Shown here in pieces: positions 38,301 through 49,720 of a stretch of 64,000 nucleotides of DNA. The first letter of the stretch is position 1, and every line of letters begins with the position of its first letter. Source of the DNA: Puffinus mauretanicus (Eukaryota > Chordata > Aves > Procellariiformes > Procellariidae); assembly GCA_023333565.1 (NCBI GenBank), contig JAJKFH010002273.1:1302001-1366000 (forward strand), given 5' to 3'. Both the position numbers and the translations under genes were made by a program. The notes beneath the pieces are model-generated. The model had not been told where the DNA came from. It did not search any database and worked only from the letters and a program-made list of their open reading frames with translations.

Positions 38301-41300
38301 GCCTTATCGCATTTAAAGACACTCCCCACAACTCTTACCATTTTATTAACATATACTAGCTTCATAACAGTTTCAAGAATGATATTCAGGACTGATAGGA
38401 GAATGCTACCCTGAGAAATCATTATATATACATTATAGTTGAATGGGAGAATGTTCTGAGTTTCTGAAAGTCAAAGCTCAATTTAGAGTTTTACAAACTA
38501 GATATCCTGAAATGTAGGTACAAAACACTTGTCACATCTGGAATTTTTGGCTTAACGGTAGTACTGGAAATTACACATATAAAGTTGTGCCTATCCTGCT
38601 AAATGAAAGATTGTCATGAAAAAATTCCTGGCCAGCAAAACCTGGCAAGTTGCACTGATGAATACCTGGACCATCCCCTAGCACGGGTGTTGGCCCAGGC
38701 GGTCCCCAGGCATGGCTGAGGGGTTAATGTCGGCCAGAGAACAGTCCCTGCAGCTCTCCATCCTTTGGGGAGTAGAACAGTTTGCTTGCACAGATGGGGT
38801 TGCGCCATGTTGAAGGACCTCAGTGGCCTCAATGTTTAATTCACTGTTGTAGCTACACAAGAACCATGAATCCTGGAAAGATTCCGTAGATGTTTTTATA
38901 ATCATCTGATTCTTAAAAGAAGAAATCTGAACCTTAGAAATATTTAATCTTCGTCAAGAAACTGAATAGTACCAGCTAGAGATCAATGCTAATGTTAGCT
39001 ATGTAATCTCTTAAAGCTGATACCAGGCATGAGCACCAGCTCTGTGCTCATGTGCATGGAAGCACCATAGATTTCTGGCAGTGTTTTCTGATCAAAGTCA
39101 TTACCGTGGCAAGTGGTGAATCTCCATAGGTGCAAAATGCTAATTCATAACATCTTAGATTTCTTACTAAAGATGGGATGTAACAGAGTTCTGTGTGTCT
39201 CTGCTGTCTGCCGTGCTGTCAACATTGAGATAACCAGGGAAAGGCAACATTACACCAGAAAAACTTCCACTGCCTTCTTAAGCAAATTAGTCCTATAATA
39301 CCTAGAGGCAGCAAAACCATCAACCAATGTTTAATTACAAAACTATTATTCCTTTTTCTTTTGGCATCGCTAAAAAAGAAGAAAAACTGAGTAGTTTTCT
39401 TATTTTAAAAAATTTTCAAGTAAACATTGTAAATTTCAAATATATTTCAAACAGTTTCAGTATGATTCATTCTAACATGTCAATAATGCTAGTAACTTTG
39501 CCGTTTTGTTTCATTTTATTGTATTTATTATTTTTATATTAGAGGAAGATATTAATAAAAATATTTCAGTGTTAGCATATCAAATCTATCACTACAATAT
39601 GTCATGTTAACATATGATGCTGCATCTGATAAAAGTTTTCCTAGAGGCCCCAAAGTAAAAAGCAACATGTTTGTAGTTTCTGAACCCTTTTGTTGAAGTG
39701 ATATTGCTGAAGGAGAGCTGGAAAGGCAACAGAGGATATTTGGGATGTTCCTCTGGCCTTTGTACCCAGAACTCTCTTTCTGAAAAATGTTTGTGCAGCC
39801 TTACAGTCAGGAGAAATAGGTTGCCTTAGAATAGTTAAAACAAGGCTGAGGAATCACATCTTTACTTTTGAATGGACTGAAATCAGAAAAGACCCAGAAA
39901 TTCTGTCCAAGTTTTTATTTTATTAACTCATTATTTTAAATTATGGAGATTAGGGGTGATTAATTAGTTTTTAACTACAATAAAAATATTTATTCAGAAA
40001 CAAAATTAAAAACTGTGTTGTACTGAAGAAATGTTTCCCCTATTACTGGCAAGTATTACTGAACACTTCCTTGATGCATAGATAATGTTTCGCAGAGGAA
40101 GAATCAGTAAATGCTCATGAGTAAAGCATTCAGTGATGAGTATTCTTTTCTTGGCCTTTGTGTAGACTGCTTGTGCAGCTTAATTCAGTTCATTTAATAC
40201 TGCTATGTTATTTTCAGTTATTCTGTAAAGTTAGATAGTAATACTTCCTGAGTCATAGGTATATGTGAGAATAAACATAGTAGTAACTGAAGAAATCAGA
40301 TACTACAGTGGTTATACATTTCTGCATACCTAGAAAAGATCTTAAACGTGTAACATTAAGAATACACTATATTAAGCTCAGCAAAATGCTCAGTGGAAAA
40401 CCAGTTTATATAAATGCAGTGACCAAATGACTATTGATGTGCTTCCTTATAGTGATATTTGAACTTAATTTTCTTAGGGAAGAGAAATAGATCTGTGAAT
40501 TAGACAAACTCCGATTGATAACTTTGACATATAGCGCAGTACAGAGAGTACAAGGATCAAAAGTTAGCCATATGCTGTAACTTCTAAGTCTATTACAAGT
40601 ATTTATCTTTAACCTGCAAAGAGTAAAAAGGAATTGATTTCACACTTATCAATTCACTGCTTATTTTGCAGCTCAACAGAAAGCTTTTTAGTGAGTGAAA
40701 GGAAATCAATTGATAGCAGTTGCCTCTCTAGTCTGTTTAGAGATTATCTAACCATAGAAGCTAATCCAAGAAAATATAGCTGGATCTTAAAAATTAGGCT
40801 GGTTTGACTTAATGAATTAGTCTGACATCATAGATTTATTTCATAATAGCTATATGTGATAATAGACTAAATTAAGCATGTTCCAAGTTCAGGCTGAAAG
40901 CCTGCAAAATATGCAATTAAAGCAAACCAGCAAACCTGTAGACTTCAGGAGCTGTATCAGGATACTAGAGAAGAAATGAAATTAATTAATCCTGGGACTT
41001 GATCAAGCTCTGAAAGGAAGAGTAAATATACTCACATAATGTTTAGAGTAAGGAATTGCACAAAGAAGTCTGTGGTGGCTTTTCAACACTTCTGGATCAA
41101 GTGTCATTTTGGACAAGTATTAGAATTTTTCTGTGCATAAATTTTTCCATCTACGTAATGGAGATAAAAGATTCCTGTTCATATGAACTGCTCATAGACC
41201 TGTGAATTTTTCTTATTTTTATACTAATCAAACTGAGACTGAATATAGTAATTTTTTCCAAGAACATATTTTTCAGAAGTTCAAGACTTTACTTTCAAAA

Positions 41301-41493
41301 ACAGTTATTGAGCAGAACTGTTTTTCATTATAAGTAATGAATCAGTAAGATCTTCAGCACACTTCAATATTTGTGTGATTTTCATTCTCATTACAGAGTG
41401 TCTACTGTAACCATTATTCAAATTTGCATTAGTCATCACACATAGTCTGTCTTTTCTATCTGGATATAAAGTCTAAATTCTCTCTTGTTATAT
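35396..41493. other. ROBO1: ROBO1 intron with two GC-richer patches of unknown origin
   Basis: Mostly AT-rich unique sequence. Two patches stand out. The first, 36929-37336, is open on both strands; the minus-strand frame from 37305 to 37069 has 78 codons but no upstream or downstream support. The second is 38620-38830. Neither matches a repeat or protein family I know, and neither shows a convincing exon structure. They may be decayed insertions. Confidence 0.4.
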
Positions 41494-41519
41494 AAGTGTC
41501 TATATATGTATAGACACTT
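41494..41519. repeat. perfect 11-bp inverted repeat with 4-base loop
   Basis: AAGTGTCTATA at 41494-41504 is the exact reverse complement of TATAGACACTT at 41509-41519, with TATG between them. It could extrude as a hairpin. It sits directly beside the GC-rich orphan fragment. Confidence 0.9.
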
Positions 41520-41529
41520 GCTAGCACAT

Positions 41530-41674
41530 ATTCAAATCCCTTAGTGCTCTTGGTCACGTTGTTTTTGAACCTGGCCAGACCAAATTCCTGGACGGCCCGT
41601 GAGATGCCAAAAAGGCTGGAAGAGACCCAGGCTTCCCGCTTGACCTCGGACCGGTTGCTGTTCTCTGGGTTTTT
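41530..41674 (-). other. GC-rich orphan fragment, possibly derived from coding sequence
   Basis: About 145 bases with several CpGs stand out from AT-rich surroundings. On the minus strand an open frame runs through the whole block. It contains S-E-V-K-R-E-A-W, then S-S-L-F-G-I, then E-F-G-L-A-R-F-K-N-N, and ends near G-F-E-Y-V-L-A. The residue mix looks protein-like, but the + strand is also open and I do not recognise the family. A possible acceptor (AGAACAG) precedes it in minus orientation; no strong donor follows. The open frame continues into AT repeats on both sides, which is not meaningful. It could be a fragment of a retrocopied gene, an unfamiliar transposon piece, or an antisense exon. 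Confidence 0.35.
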
Positions 41675-43469
41675 GTGAATATATATTATATGTACCATGT
41701 ACATATATGTGTAAATATATGTATGCAAATAGGGGGTTGTATTTCTAAACACAGACATATGTATATATATTTTTTAAACTGTCTTCTGTGTTATTTAAGA
41801 TCTTGAGGTGCATTGTTGAATGAAGTGTTCAGGAATATGGTAAAGGAAGGAAAAAGATACTGTTTTAATCCAATGAGAGGTAATAATATGAATTGATGAA
41901 GAGATGTACAAGCAGTTTGTGTAGTATCTGTGTCAGAATTATTGAGCTTGAAATCTGATCAAAGATGGGAATTATTGAAAGCTAGTGTTTTAGAAGTGGA
42001 AATTCTTCTTTGACAAGGCAAGACAAGACTGCAATAACCTTGACTTAGAGATGGAATCAGAATGATTAGAGTCATTGCAAATTTCAGACCCACTCCCTGA
42101 CAATAAATAAATGGAGGTGTCGAGTCTCATTTCGATCACCTTCAGTAATGACCTTGAATGCATGCAAATGTGAAATTTGCTCAATGGGGACTCTGTGGCA
42201 ACTCTGCGATTCAACTGTGAAATTAGAGTAGTTTGTACTCAAACTGGAATTTCACACCTGCTGAACTAGCAGTCTCTTTCTGACTTACAACAGGAAGGAA
42301 AGAAACATTTTACAAAGCCATGTTTCCATTTGTTTATTTGAAATAATTTCTTTTTCCTCAGTTATGACTAAATAGGCTAAAAATAATTCTAAAACCCAGC
42401 TGCGGGAACCTGAGACAAAGTGACTGTGGTGGATTTTATTTGAAAGCTTTGCTCACTCTATTATTTTTAAAACATTTTTCACTGTTGAAATAAATATTAC
42501 AATCTTTGTAGATGCTGTATGAATAAGAACCTACTGAAACACTAGAAGTGTTCTGGTTCTTAAAAAGGAAAAAACTTCAACACAGTGTATCTGATACTTA
42601 AATAATAGAATTGTTAGAATTACTGAAGTTGAGAATAATAGATATATACTTGATTTCATGAGTGAGTCCGCTTACTTATTTCTTGACCTTGCTGTAGAGA
42701 GAATGTTTTTTAGAGTGGAAATGGAATATGCATTAATTGAAGAGTGGTATAGTGCCAATCACACCCTATCCAAGTGCTTTCCAAAATAATCAATTGAATA
42801 TTGGTGGCATAGACGAACAGTGCTTTCACAGCAGGGAATCTCAAATAGAATTGCATATTACAAAGCATTTTTTTGTGAGGCAGGAATTGGCAGTTTCTGA
42901 TTATATACATCCTCTGGAATTGCATCATGACAGTGTTATTTCCTGTCTTGGCCACCATCTGGAAAGAGAGAGCTGTTACGTCCAACTTCCATGGAACACA
43001 TTGCGTAGGTCCTACCCATCAAGGATTGTTACAAGTTAACTAAATTGATATGCACACAAAATGCTGAATTACCAAAAAGTTAACTGAAAAGCAGAATAAT
43101 TTTTAATAGGATGCCTATTCTTTTTTAAAAGATTTAACAGTTAGCTACTTAAACTGTGTCCAACAAATTAACCTAAGTCATGTATACGCTTTCTTCCACA
43201 TGGATAGTTGTTTCCGGTGAGTAATGTCTTGTTTATATTCTGTGAGCACATTTTATTGCTGAAACACTTATAATGAAATGAAAACCAACATTTTTTTTTA
43301 GCAATTGTGTCTATATATTTTCAAATTATGGCTGTGTAAAAACTATACGTAATACCACTCAAAGCAGAAGAATCTCCATTACACCCTGGAATGTCTCGCT
43401 ATATGCAATAGAGCAAAAATATCTATACTGGGGTTCAGGCAACAATACCGGTGTTTTAGAAGGCACTTT

Positions 43470-43575
43470 TTGTCTAATCTGGTGGTTAGGATATCTTTCC
43501 AATCTTCAGACTTTAGCCCTGCTCCTTTTTAAAAGGATTGAACTGAGAACATGTCCAGTCCTTATCTGTTCCTAC
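43470..43575. repeat. possible ancient amniote interspersed repeat
   Basis: GGTGGTTAGGATATCTTTCC is followed by TAGCCCTGCTCCTTTTT and then ATTGAACTGAGAACATGTCC. The two halves form a diverged inverted arrangement (GTGGTTAG...CCCTGCTC versus a GTTCTCAGTTCAAT reading on the other strand). This pattern recalls old tRNA-derived repeats of reptiles and birds. The match is weak and the family name is not assigned. Confidence 0.3.
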
Positions 43576-45894
43576 CACCATTAGTGCTTCAAACATTTGT
43601 CACTTCCCTGAGATAAAATCTCATGCGTTGAAACTGCTCAAACAGAGAAGGAACTGAAACATTTGTAGGGACTTTCCTGCTCCAGATACCGGACTGTTAT
43701 AGGAAGAGAAGAGCACCACCACCGCAACCTTCTCCTTAATGAATCAAATTCAGTGACCAAGCCACTAGGTGAAGTCAACCCTTATTTGTTTGCTTTTACT
43801 ACAATTGCCAAAGGAAAAAAAAAATACTTCAAGTGACATTTCAATATCATATTACATTGTATTATCAAATACTATTAGAAAACACAAAAAATACATTTTA
43901 ATGCATTCACAATTTCCCAGGTTTTCTCAATTTTTATGCCTTAAAAAAAGCAATTATATGAACATATGCCTGCTATCGTACAGCTAGTCCTGCCTGGACC
44001 CATTCTCGATTAGGGTTACCTCTTAGCTGGAAAACAATTTCTGTTTTTTTTTTTCATCTTTGTCTTCAACATTCCAGAGCAATAGCACAGTCTGGTCCTT
44101 GGTTTTTTCTATTGCACTTTCGTCCGTAATGAGTTCACTATCCTTAAACATTGTTTACAGGCGCATTTTATATTAGGTGCCTATCTCCACAGTCAATCAA
44201 CATACAATTGATCAAGGTTATTTTTACAATATCTTGTTCTGTTTGTTCTTATTGAAGCCATGTCTAAAAAAGTATTACTGGTTGGTGATTCAGTGGTGAA
44301 GAGATTGTCAGCTAGCACATCCAGGTATGCCTACTTTTAAAGGCAATATTTGTTCTTTAAGCTGTATCTTCAATGAAAAACATAATTACCAGTATGATTT
44401 ATTCCCTAATATTCAGCAGAGGTCTCTACTGATATCCAGAGCCAATGCTAGTAGTCTTACCGCTATCCCCAAAGACTTATTTTTGGTTTTGGTTTGGAGA
44501 TTTCTTCTGTTCTAAAAAGTTGAAGCAAAAGATAAATGCTGGCAGAGTGGCTATGTTTAAATTTGATTTAACCATCATGGAAAGAATTTTTCAATAGTTA
44601 CATATGCTCATAAGAGGCACAAATTGTGAAAAAAAGGTTGCAAAATGCATCCTCTCTTTCTGTAATTAGAGATCAGCCCTCTCTTATTTAGCTTCCTGGA
44701 AATTTTTCTGGATCACCCTGCATGTTATAGAAATATAAGCATTTGCATTTCACTGAAGCCTTTTAGAGTACACTTTGTTTTGACAGATAGTACTTTAATT
44801 ATTAGTTAAATATGTAATTATTGCGAGGCAAATGGGTTGTGTTTCAGTGTAGTTGCGCAGAATCCATAGGCCGCAGTCTAGGAAGTGCCTTAGGCAGATG
44901 CTTATCTTTAGACTGATGAAGTCTGTTAACTTTGATAAAACTAAACTTATGCTCTAAGTGGTTTGCTGGATTGGGGCCATAGACTGTAACTGAGTTGGAT
45001 TTTTATCTTTAATCCTTCATCCATTTGTTGAAATTTTTGATGAATTTTGTTCTTTTACACAGAACTATCTTTGTTTAATGCTACTGGTTTCCTAATGTAA
45101 TTATCTTCCAGGCTTCATTAATCATGTTTAAAGTACTTTCAGATATTCATGCATAATTTCTGCATGTTAATTTAACTTGGTTATTGGAATTTATTTAATG
45201 TCCTTAAATATCACAGGATACACATCTGTATGTGTGTTCTGGTTAATAGACTGATCAGATTCTCAAATTGTAAGTACACTTATATTTGTATAAGGCTTAG
45301 CTGTAATGACTAGAGTGTCACTTTTGGCCATGTTTTGCATTGTAGCTGCAGTGCATACACTTCCCTTATAAGACAGGTCTACTGAAACCTGTACTTCTGA
45401 AAGTTTCTCAAGTAACTGCAGAAGAAGGCTGTTCACTTTTTACTGTGAACATTAGTTTGCATCAGAATCTATTTCAGCGATGACATTAGTGAGAAACCAA
45501 TGGAAAGTAGATGAAATAGAAGCTGGCATTTGAAAATATAATATATTAAAGGATAAAGAATATATTATTTATTCATATGGTTGTTTTCGTAAGCACAAGG
45601 GTTTTATTGAACTCTCTGACTGTCTTAATTTTCCCCTTGTTTTATAATCATTTTGTTGTTCCTTTCAGCTAGAATGTCAAAGTTTCCAGGCATAGATCAC
45701 ATAAGATATATGTATGCTTGTATAGTTTCTATCATAATAATTCTAATTAATGCCTACAATGCCTGCCTTTAAACAAATAATCATAATCGGATAAGGAAAT
45801 GGATAGACTTTACCAGTCTTAGGAGACAAGAGCATCCTGACAACTACTGCTGCCTCAAATACATCATAATAGGCACTGATCCTTCCCCAATAAG

Positions 45895-45957
45895 CTAATT
45901 AATTATTAAAAATTTTAATTATTAATTATTGCACATTATTAATTATTACAAATTTAC
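45895..45957. repeat. ATT-rich simple sequence
   Basis: TAATTATT words recur several times on both sides of a short GCAC interruption. It is a low-complexity tract. Confidence 0.7.
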
Positions 45958-47567
45958 AGTACCCATGGAATTGGTAACAAAAATTTATTAACAAGTTTTG
46001 AGATAATGTACCTTGAAATATATACTTTTTGTGTTGAAAATTTTCAGAATTTACTTTGAGAATATTTAAGCAATTTAATTGTCAGATTTTACCTCTGTTG
46101 CTTTGTTTCATACAATATAGTTCTGTTGTTTTCTATCTAACATATTCCTTCTTAATTTTCATTAGTCCTTTTTTTCCTCTACCAGTATACTTGGCCATGG
46201 TCCATATCCTTGCTGGTTCACACTATTACAGATTAATGTGATAACTGTAGTTAATGATGAGTGATTAAAAACATCTTTCTAGAAACTGCAAATACACTTC
46301 TAAATTGTCCTTTCAGTGCCCTTTAAACATTCATTCATTACATCCTGCATATTTCATGTTCTTCAGTTAGAGGGAGAGATGAGGAGAGAGGTGGGCAAAT
46401 TCCCTCCTTAGGCTAAGTGTTTCTTCATACCCAAAAATATACCAGGAGGGAAACTGCCGACAACCCAGTGTTCCATAGGTAAAGAAACCTAAAGGTATTG
46501 TGAAACGAAGCATACAGCTCTGTGGATATGGTTCTGGTAGTTTTGAATATTCCCCGTTTCACTAGTTATCTTCAAAAAGGCTCCTTATTTGAATTTTTTC
46601 TTTTCCTAAGATGATTTATTGGGGAACCTGTGCAGCATTATGGTAGATGACTACTTCTACTCTGATGAGAGTATATTCATTTAATTGTTTTTTTAGTATT
46701 CTATTTTCAAGTGTTTTAATTCTAAATAGAAAGAGTAGGATTTGACCCATATTATGTTTGCCCATTTATATATAAAATGCCAAAGTAGAAAAGACATTTT
46801 GTTGTTGCTTGTAGTTCTCTTGAGTTATGACTATGTCTGGGTGAATGGTTCACCTCATCAAATTTGAACCTAGCTAATAAAAACAAGATCGTTTTTGTTC
46901 AGCAAATGCTAGTGCCTTGGTATGTATTAGATTCAGACTTAATTCTGCTGAACTGTTCACCTCCTCTTAATCGTTAATCAATTTAGTGACAGCTTAAACA
47001 TATGAGCAACTTTTTTATGACACTTGTATCATGCCTTTAATAGCAGAAATGAAATGTTTTAGTGTGATGCTTTCTGGAAAATGTGCTGTTCTGTATCTTC
47101 TATCTTCCTTTCATTTTATGCATTTAAGGGTATATGGTCAACCCTGAGTAATAGGATGTTTAACTGTCAGTTCTCATAAGTCAACATTAAAGACACTGTA
47201 TGTCCAGTTTACTGCCAGATAATTTGCTGATGGAAGAAAGCTGTTGTTGGCTATGTGGCCAGAAGCTACCAGCAGACTGTATATAACAAATAAAATCTAA
47301 AAAGTTAGTTTTGTGTCAGTTTCTACTGGTTTATAGTGAGGATGTAAATGGATGATCAACTTTGCAGTCAAAGGTCAGCACTACTTTATTAATTGCTCTG
47401 GGGGCAATATTAATTATCTGAACTTAGATTTGAGTTCAGTGGGTTGAAAAATATATGTAACTTTGCAGAGCTAAAATATGATGTTCCGTTTTTAAAATGT
47501 TAGTCCTTTTGCTTGCTGCTAGAAATTTTCCACCTCTGTGTGTGCACATGTGTACGCCTGTGTGCAT

Positions 47568-47582
47568 GAGAGAGAGAGAGAG
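47568..47582. repeat. short GA microsatellite
   Basis: About seven GA units follow a TG-rich stretch (47538-47566). Confidence 0.8.
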
Positions 47583-48409
47583 TATGGTGGCAAGCACAGT
47601 CTTTAATTGTAAGAACTTTTTCAAAGAGCAAGAGATGTTGACCCCAAAGGAAAACATGCACGAGCAGGAGCAATAGATACAGCTATGGCTTTGTTAAGTT
47701 TGTATTGAACTTAATATTGCTTTTGTAACTGTAAGATAAAACCAAAGAAACAGAAATAGGGAAAAATATGTTTGTTACAGGGGAAGGAATAATTTATCAT
47801 TACTTTTAATAAAGATTGTGTGAATTGGATGATGTTTTGTATGTTAAAAAAGTAGATTTCAATTTCCAACAGAGCAGTTGGAAACAGCATTCATGGTAGC
47901 AGTAGCTCGTAAATGCTGCAGCCTGGAAGGTCTCCACATAAAACATTAATTGTGGTTAAAAACAAGGTCATAATATTATCTCTTCTATATTTTAAATAGA
48001 GGAAAAAACCCTTATCATTTCGATCTTTTTCTTCTGCCCAGGCTAAGTCAAGTAAATATTGTGTGTATATTGCAGAACTAAATTAAATTGCATATAGCAA
48101 GGTACGTATAATAGTTAAAATTAAAAATTACTAAAACCTCTGAGGTGCTTGTCAGATAGTTATATTGGTCTGTTCATTATATATAAAACACACAACACTG
48201 CAACAGAACACTTTGTTTTCATTTGTTCAGACTCATCTGTACAATTAATTTTTGACTTAGCTACCCATGAACAACAATCCCAAATGCATACTCATAAAAT
48301 TTGTATGCCAAACCATGTCATCAACTACTCTTTCTGAAATACTCATGTCAAATCAATAGCTATTATAAAGGATAGAAATGTGACAAATTGAAGGGCAATT
48401 AAAACAATT

Positions 48410-49386
48410 ATAGAATCATAGAATCATTAAGGTTGGAAAAGACCTCTTAAGATCATGGAGTCCAACCATCAACCCAACACCACCATACCCACTACACCAT
48501 GTCCCTAAGCGCCTCATCTACACGTCTTTTAAATACTTCCAGGGATGGTGACTCTACCACTTCCCTGGGCAGCCTGGTCCAAGGCCTGACCACTCTTTCA
48601 GTAAAGAAATTTTTCCTAATGTCCAATCTAAACCTCCCCTGGCGCAACTTGAGGCCATTTCCTCTCGTCCTATCGCTAGTTACTTGGGAGAAGAGACCAA
48701 CACCCACCTCGCTACAACCTCCTTTCAGGTAGTTGTAGAGCGCGATGAGGTCTCCCCTCAGCCTCCTCTTCTCCAGGCTAAACAGTCCCAGTTCCCTCAG
48801 CCACTCCTCATAAGACTTGTGCTCCAGGCCCTTCACCAGCTTCGTTGCTCTTCTCTGGACACGCTCCAACGCCTCAATGTCCTTCTTGTAGTGAGGGGTC
48901 CAGAACTGAACACAGTATTCGAGGTGCGGCGTCACCAGTGCCAAGTACAGGGGCACGATCACCTCCCTGCTCCTGCTGGCCACACTATTTCTGATACAGG
49001 CCAGGATGCCATTGGCCTTCTTGGCCACCTGGGCACACTACCGGCTCATGTTCAGCCGACTGTCAGCCAGCACCCCCAGGTCCTTTTCCTCTGGGCAGCT
49101 TTCCAGCCACTCTTCCCCAAGCCTGTAGCGTTGCATGGGGTTGTGGTGGCCGAAGTGCAGGACCCGGCACTTGGTCCTGTTAAACCTCATACAGTTGGCC
49201 TCAGCCCATTGATCCAGCCTGTCCAGGTCCCTCTGCAGAGCCTTCCTACCCTCGAGCGGATCAACAGTCCCGCCCAACTTGGTGTCATCTGCAAACTTAC
49301 TGAGGGAGCACTCGATCCCCTCATCCAGATCGTCGATAAAGATATTGAACAGGACCAGCCCCAAAACTGAGCCCTGGGAAACACCA
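48410..49386 (-). mobile_element. young 5'-truncated CR1 LINE
   Basis: The minus-strand 3' end shows the CR1 terminal repeat (two CATAGAAT-type octamers on the + strand at 48410-48427). Next come the short 3' UTR with GGTTGGAAAAGACC on the + strand and then ORF2 C-terminal coding sequence. The copy stops abruptly at 49386 in the reverse-transcriptase region, after which unrelated sequence starts, so it is a typical 5' truncation of about 980 bp. It is by far the best-preserved CR1 in the window, with CpGs retained and one visible stop in the frame. It therefore inserted more recently than the others. It is antisense to ROBO1. Confidence 0.96.
48492..49364 (-). pseudogene. CR1 ORF2 C-terminal half with one nonsense codon
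   Basis: The minus-strand frame runs from [11 protein letters not shown] through F-A-D-D-T-K-L-G-G, the catalytic-loop motif of the CR1 reverse transcriptase. It passes V-L-H-F-G-H-H-N-P and [14 protein letters not shown], and ends R-D-M-V-stop at 48492. The only break I see is a TAG at 49038-49040, after N-M-S-R, where CR1 usually has a Gln codon. The two halves are in the same frame. Because the endonuclease and the front of the reverse transcriptase are missing, the copy cannot move by itself. The 228-codon + strand open frame over the same bases is a shadow. Confidence 0.92.
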
Positions 49387-49559
49387 GGTGGTGCTCATTT
49401 AATGTTCTTGGTTGTATGGATATAGGCTGAATTTACTGCTTAGCTTTGAAGACAGCTATTAATTTTCTAATGGTCTTTTCCAGTTTGCTCATTCCAAAAG
49501 TACTTGCGTGATTTAGAAATACCATTGAACTTAAGTTCACATGACTCCAGCAACGTAAA

Positions 49560-49720
49560 AGAGATGTAGTTATCCTGATTTATAAATGAAGGTCTGAAAC
49601 GCAGAGAGGATTAGATCAGAAGTACCTACTTCTTATCTTCCACTAGGGACACCTTGGACTTAGGTTTTGTAGCTCTTGAAGCAGAGCATAGATCTCATTG
49701 TCTCAGTTGCAGCTGTGAGC
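49560..49720 (-). mobile_element. MIR-like SINE remnant
   Basis: The + strand has GTTATCCTGATTTATAAATG, then AAGGTCTGAAACGCAGAGAGG and ATTAGATCAGAAGTACC. In reverse complement this follows the core and 3' half of MIR-type SINEs (CCTCTCTG...CAG...CATTTATAAAT...GGATAA). Only the first 60 bases or so are convincing; the rest of the range is approximate. Confidence 0.55.

Larger units (their letters stand above)
41675..48409. other. ROBO1: ROBO1 intron, no gene seen
   Basis: It starts with a TA/GT-rich palindromic patch (41680-41730, around ATGTACCATGTACAT) and then continues as AT-rich unique sequence. A possible ancient SINE-like remnant is at 43470-43575, an ATT-rich tract at 45895-45957 and a GA microsatellite at 47568-47582. 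No exon was recognised. Confidence 0.5.

Noticed and set aside
38614..38905. GC-richer patch with two minus-strand frames of about 70 codons
   Set aside because: No protein or transposon resemblance and no exon signals. Kept only as a compositional note in the intron entry.
48684..49370. 228-codon open frame on the + strand
   Set aside because: It is the antisense shadow of the CR1 ORF2 remnant, which is clearly coded on the minus strand with reverse-transcriptase motifs.
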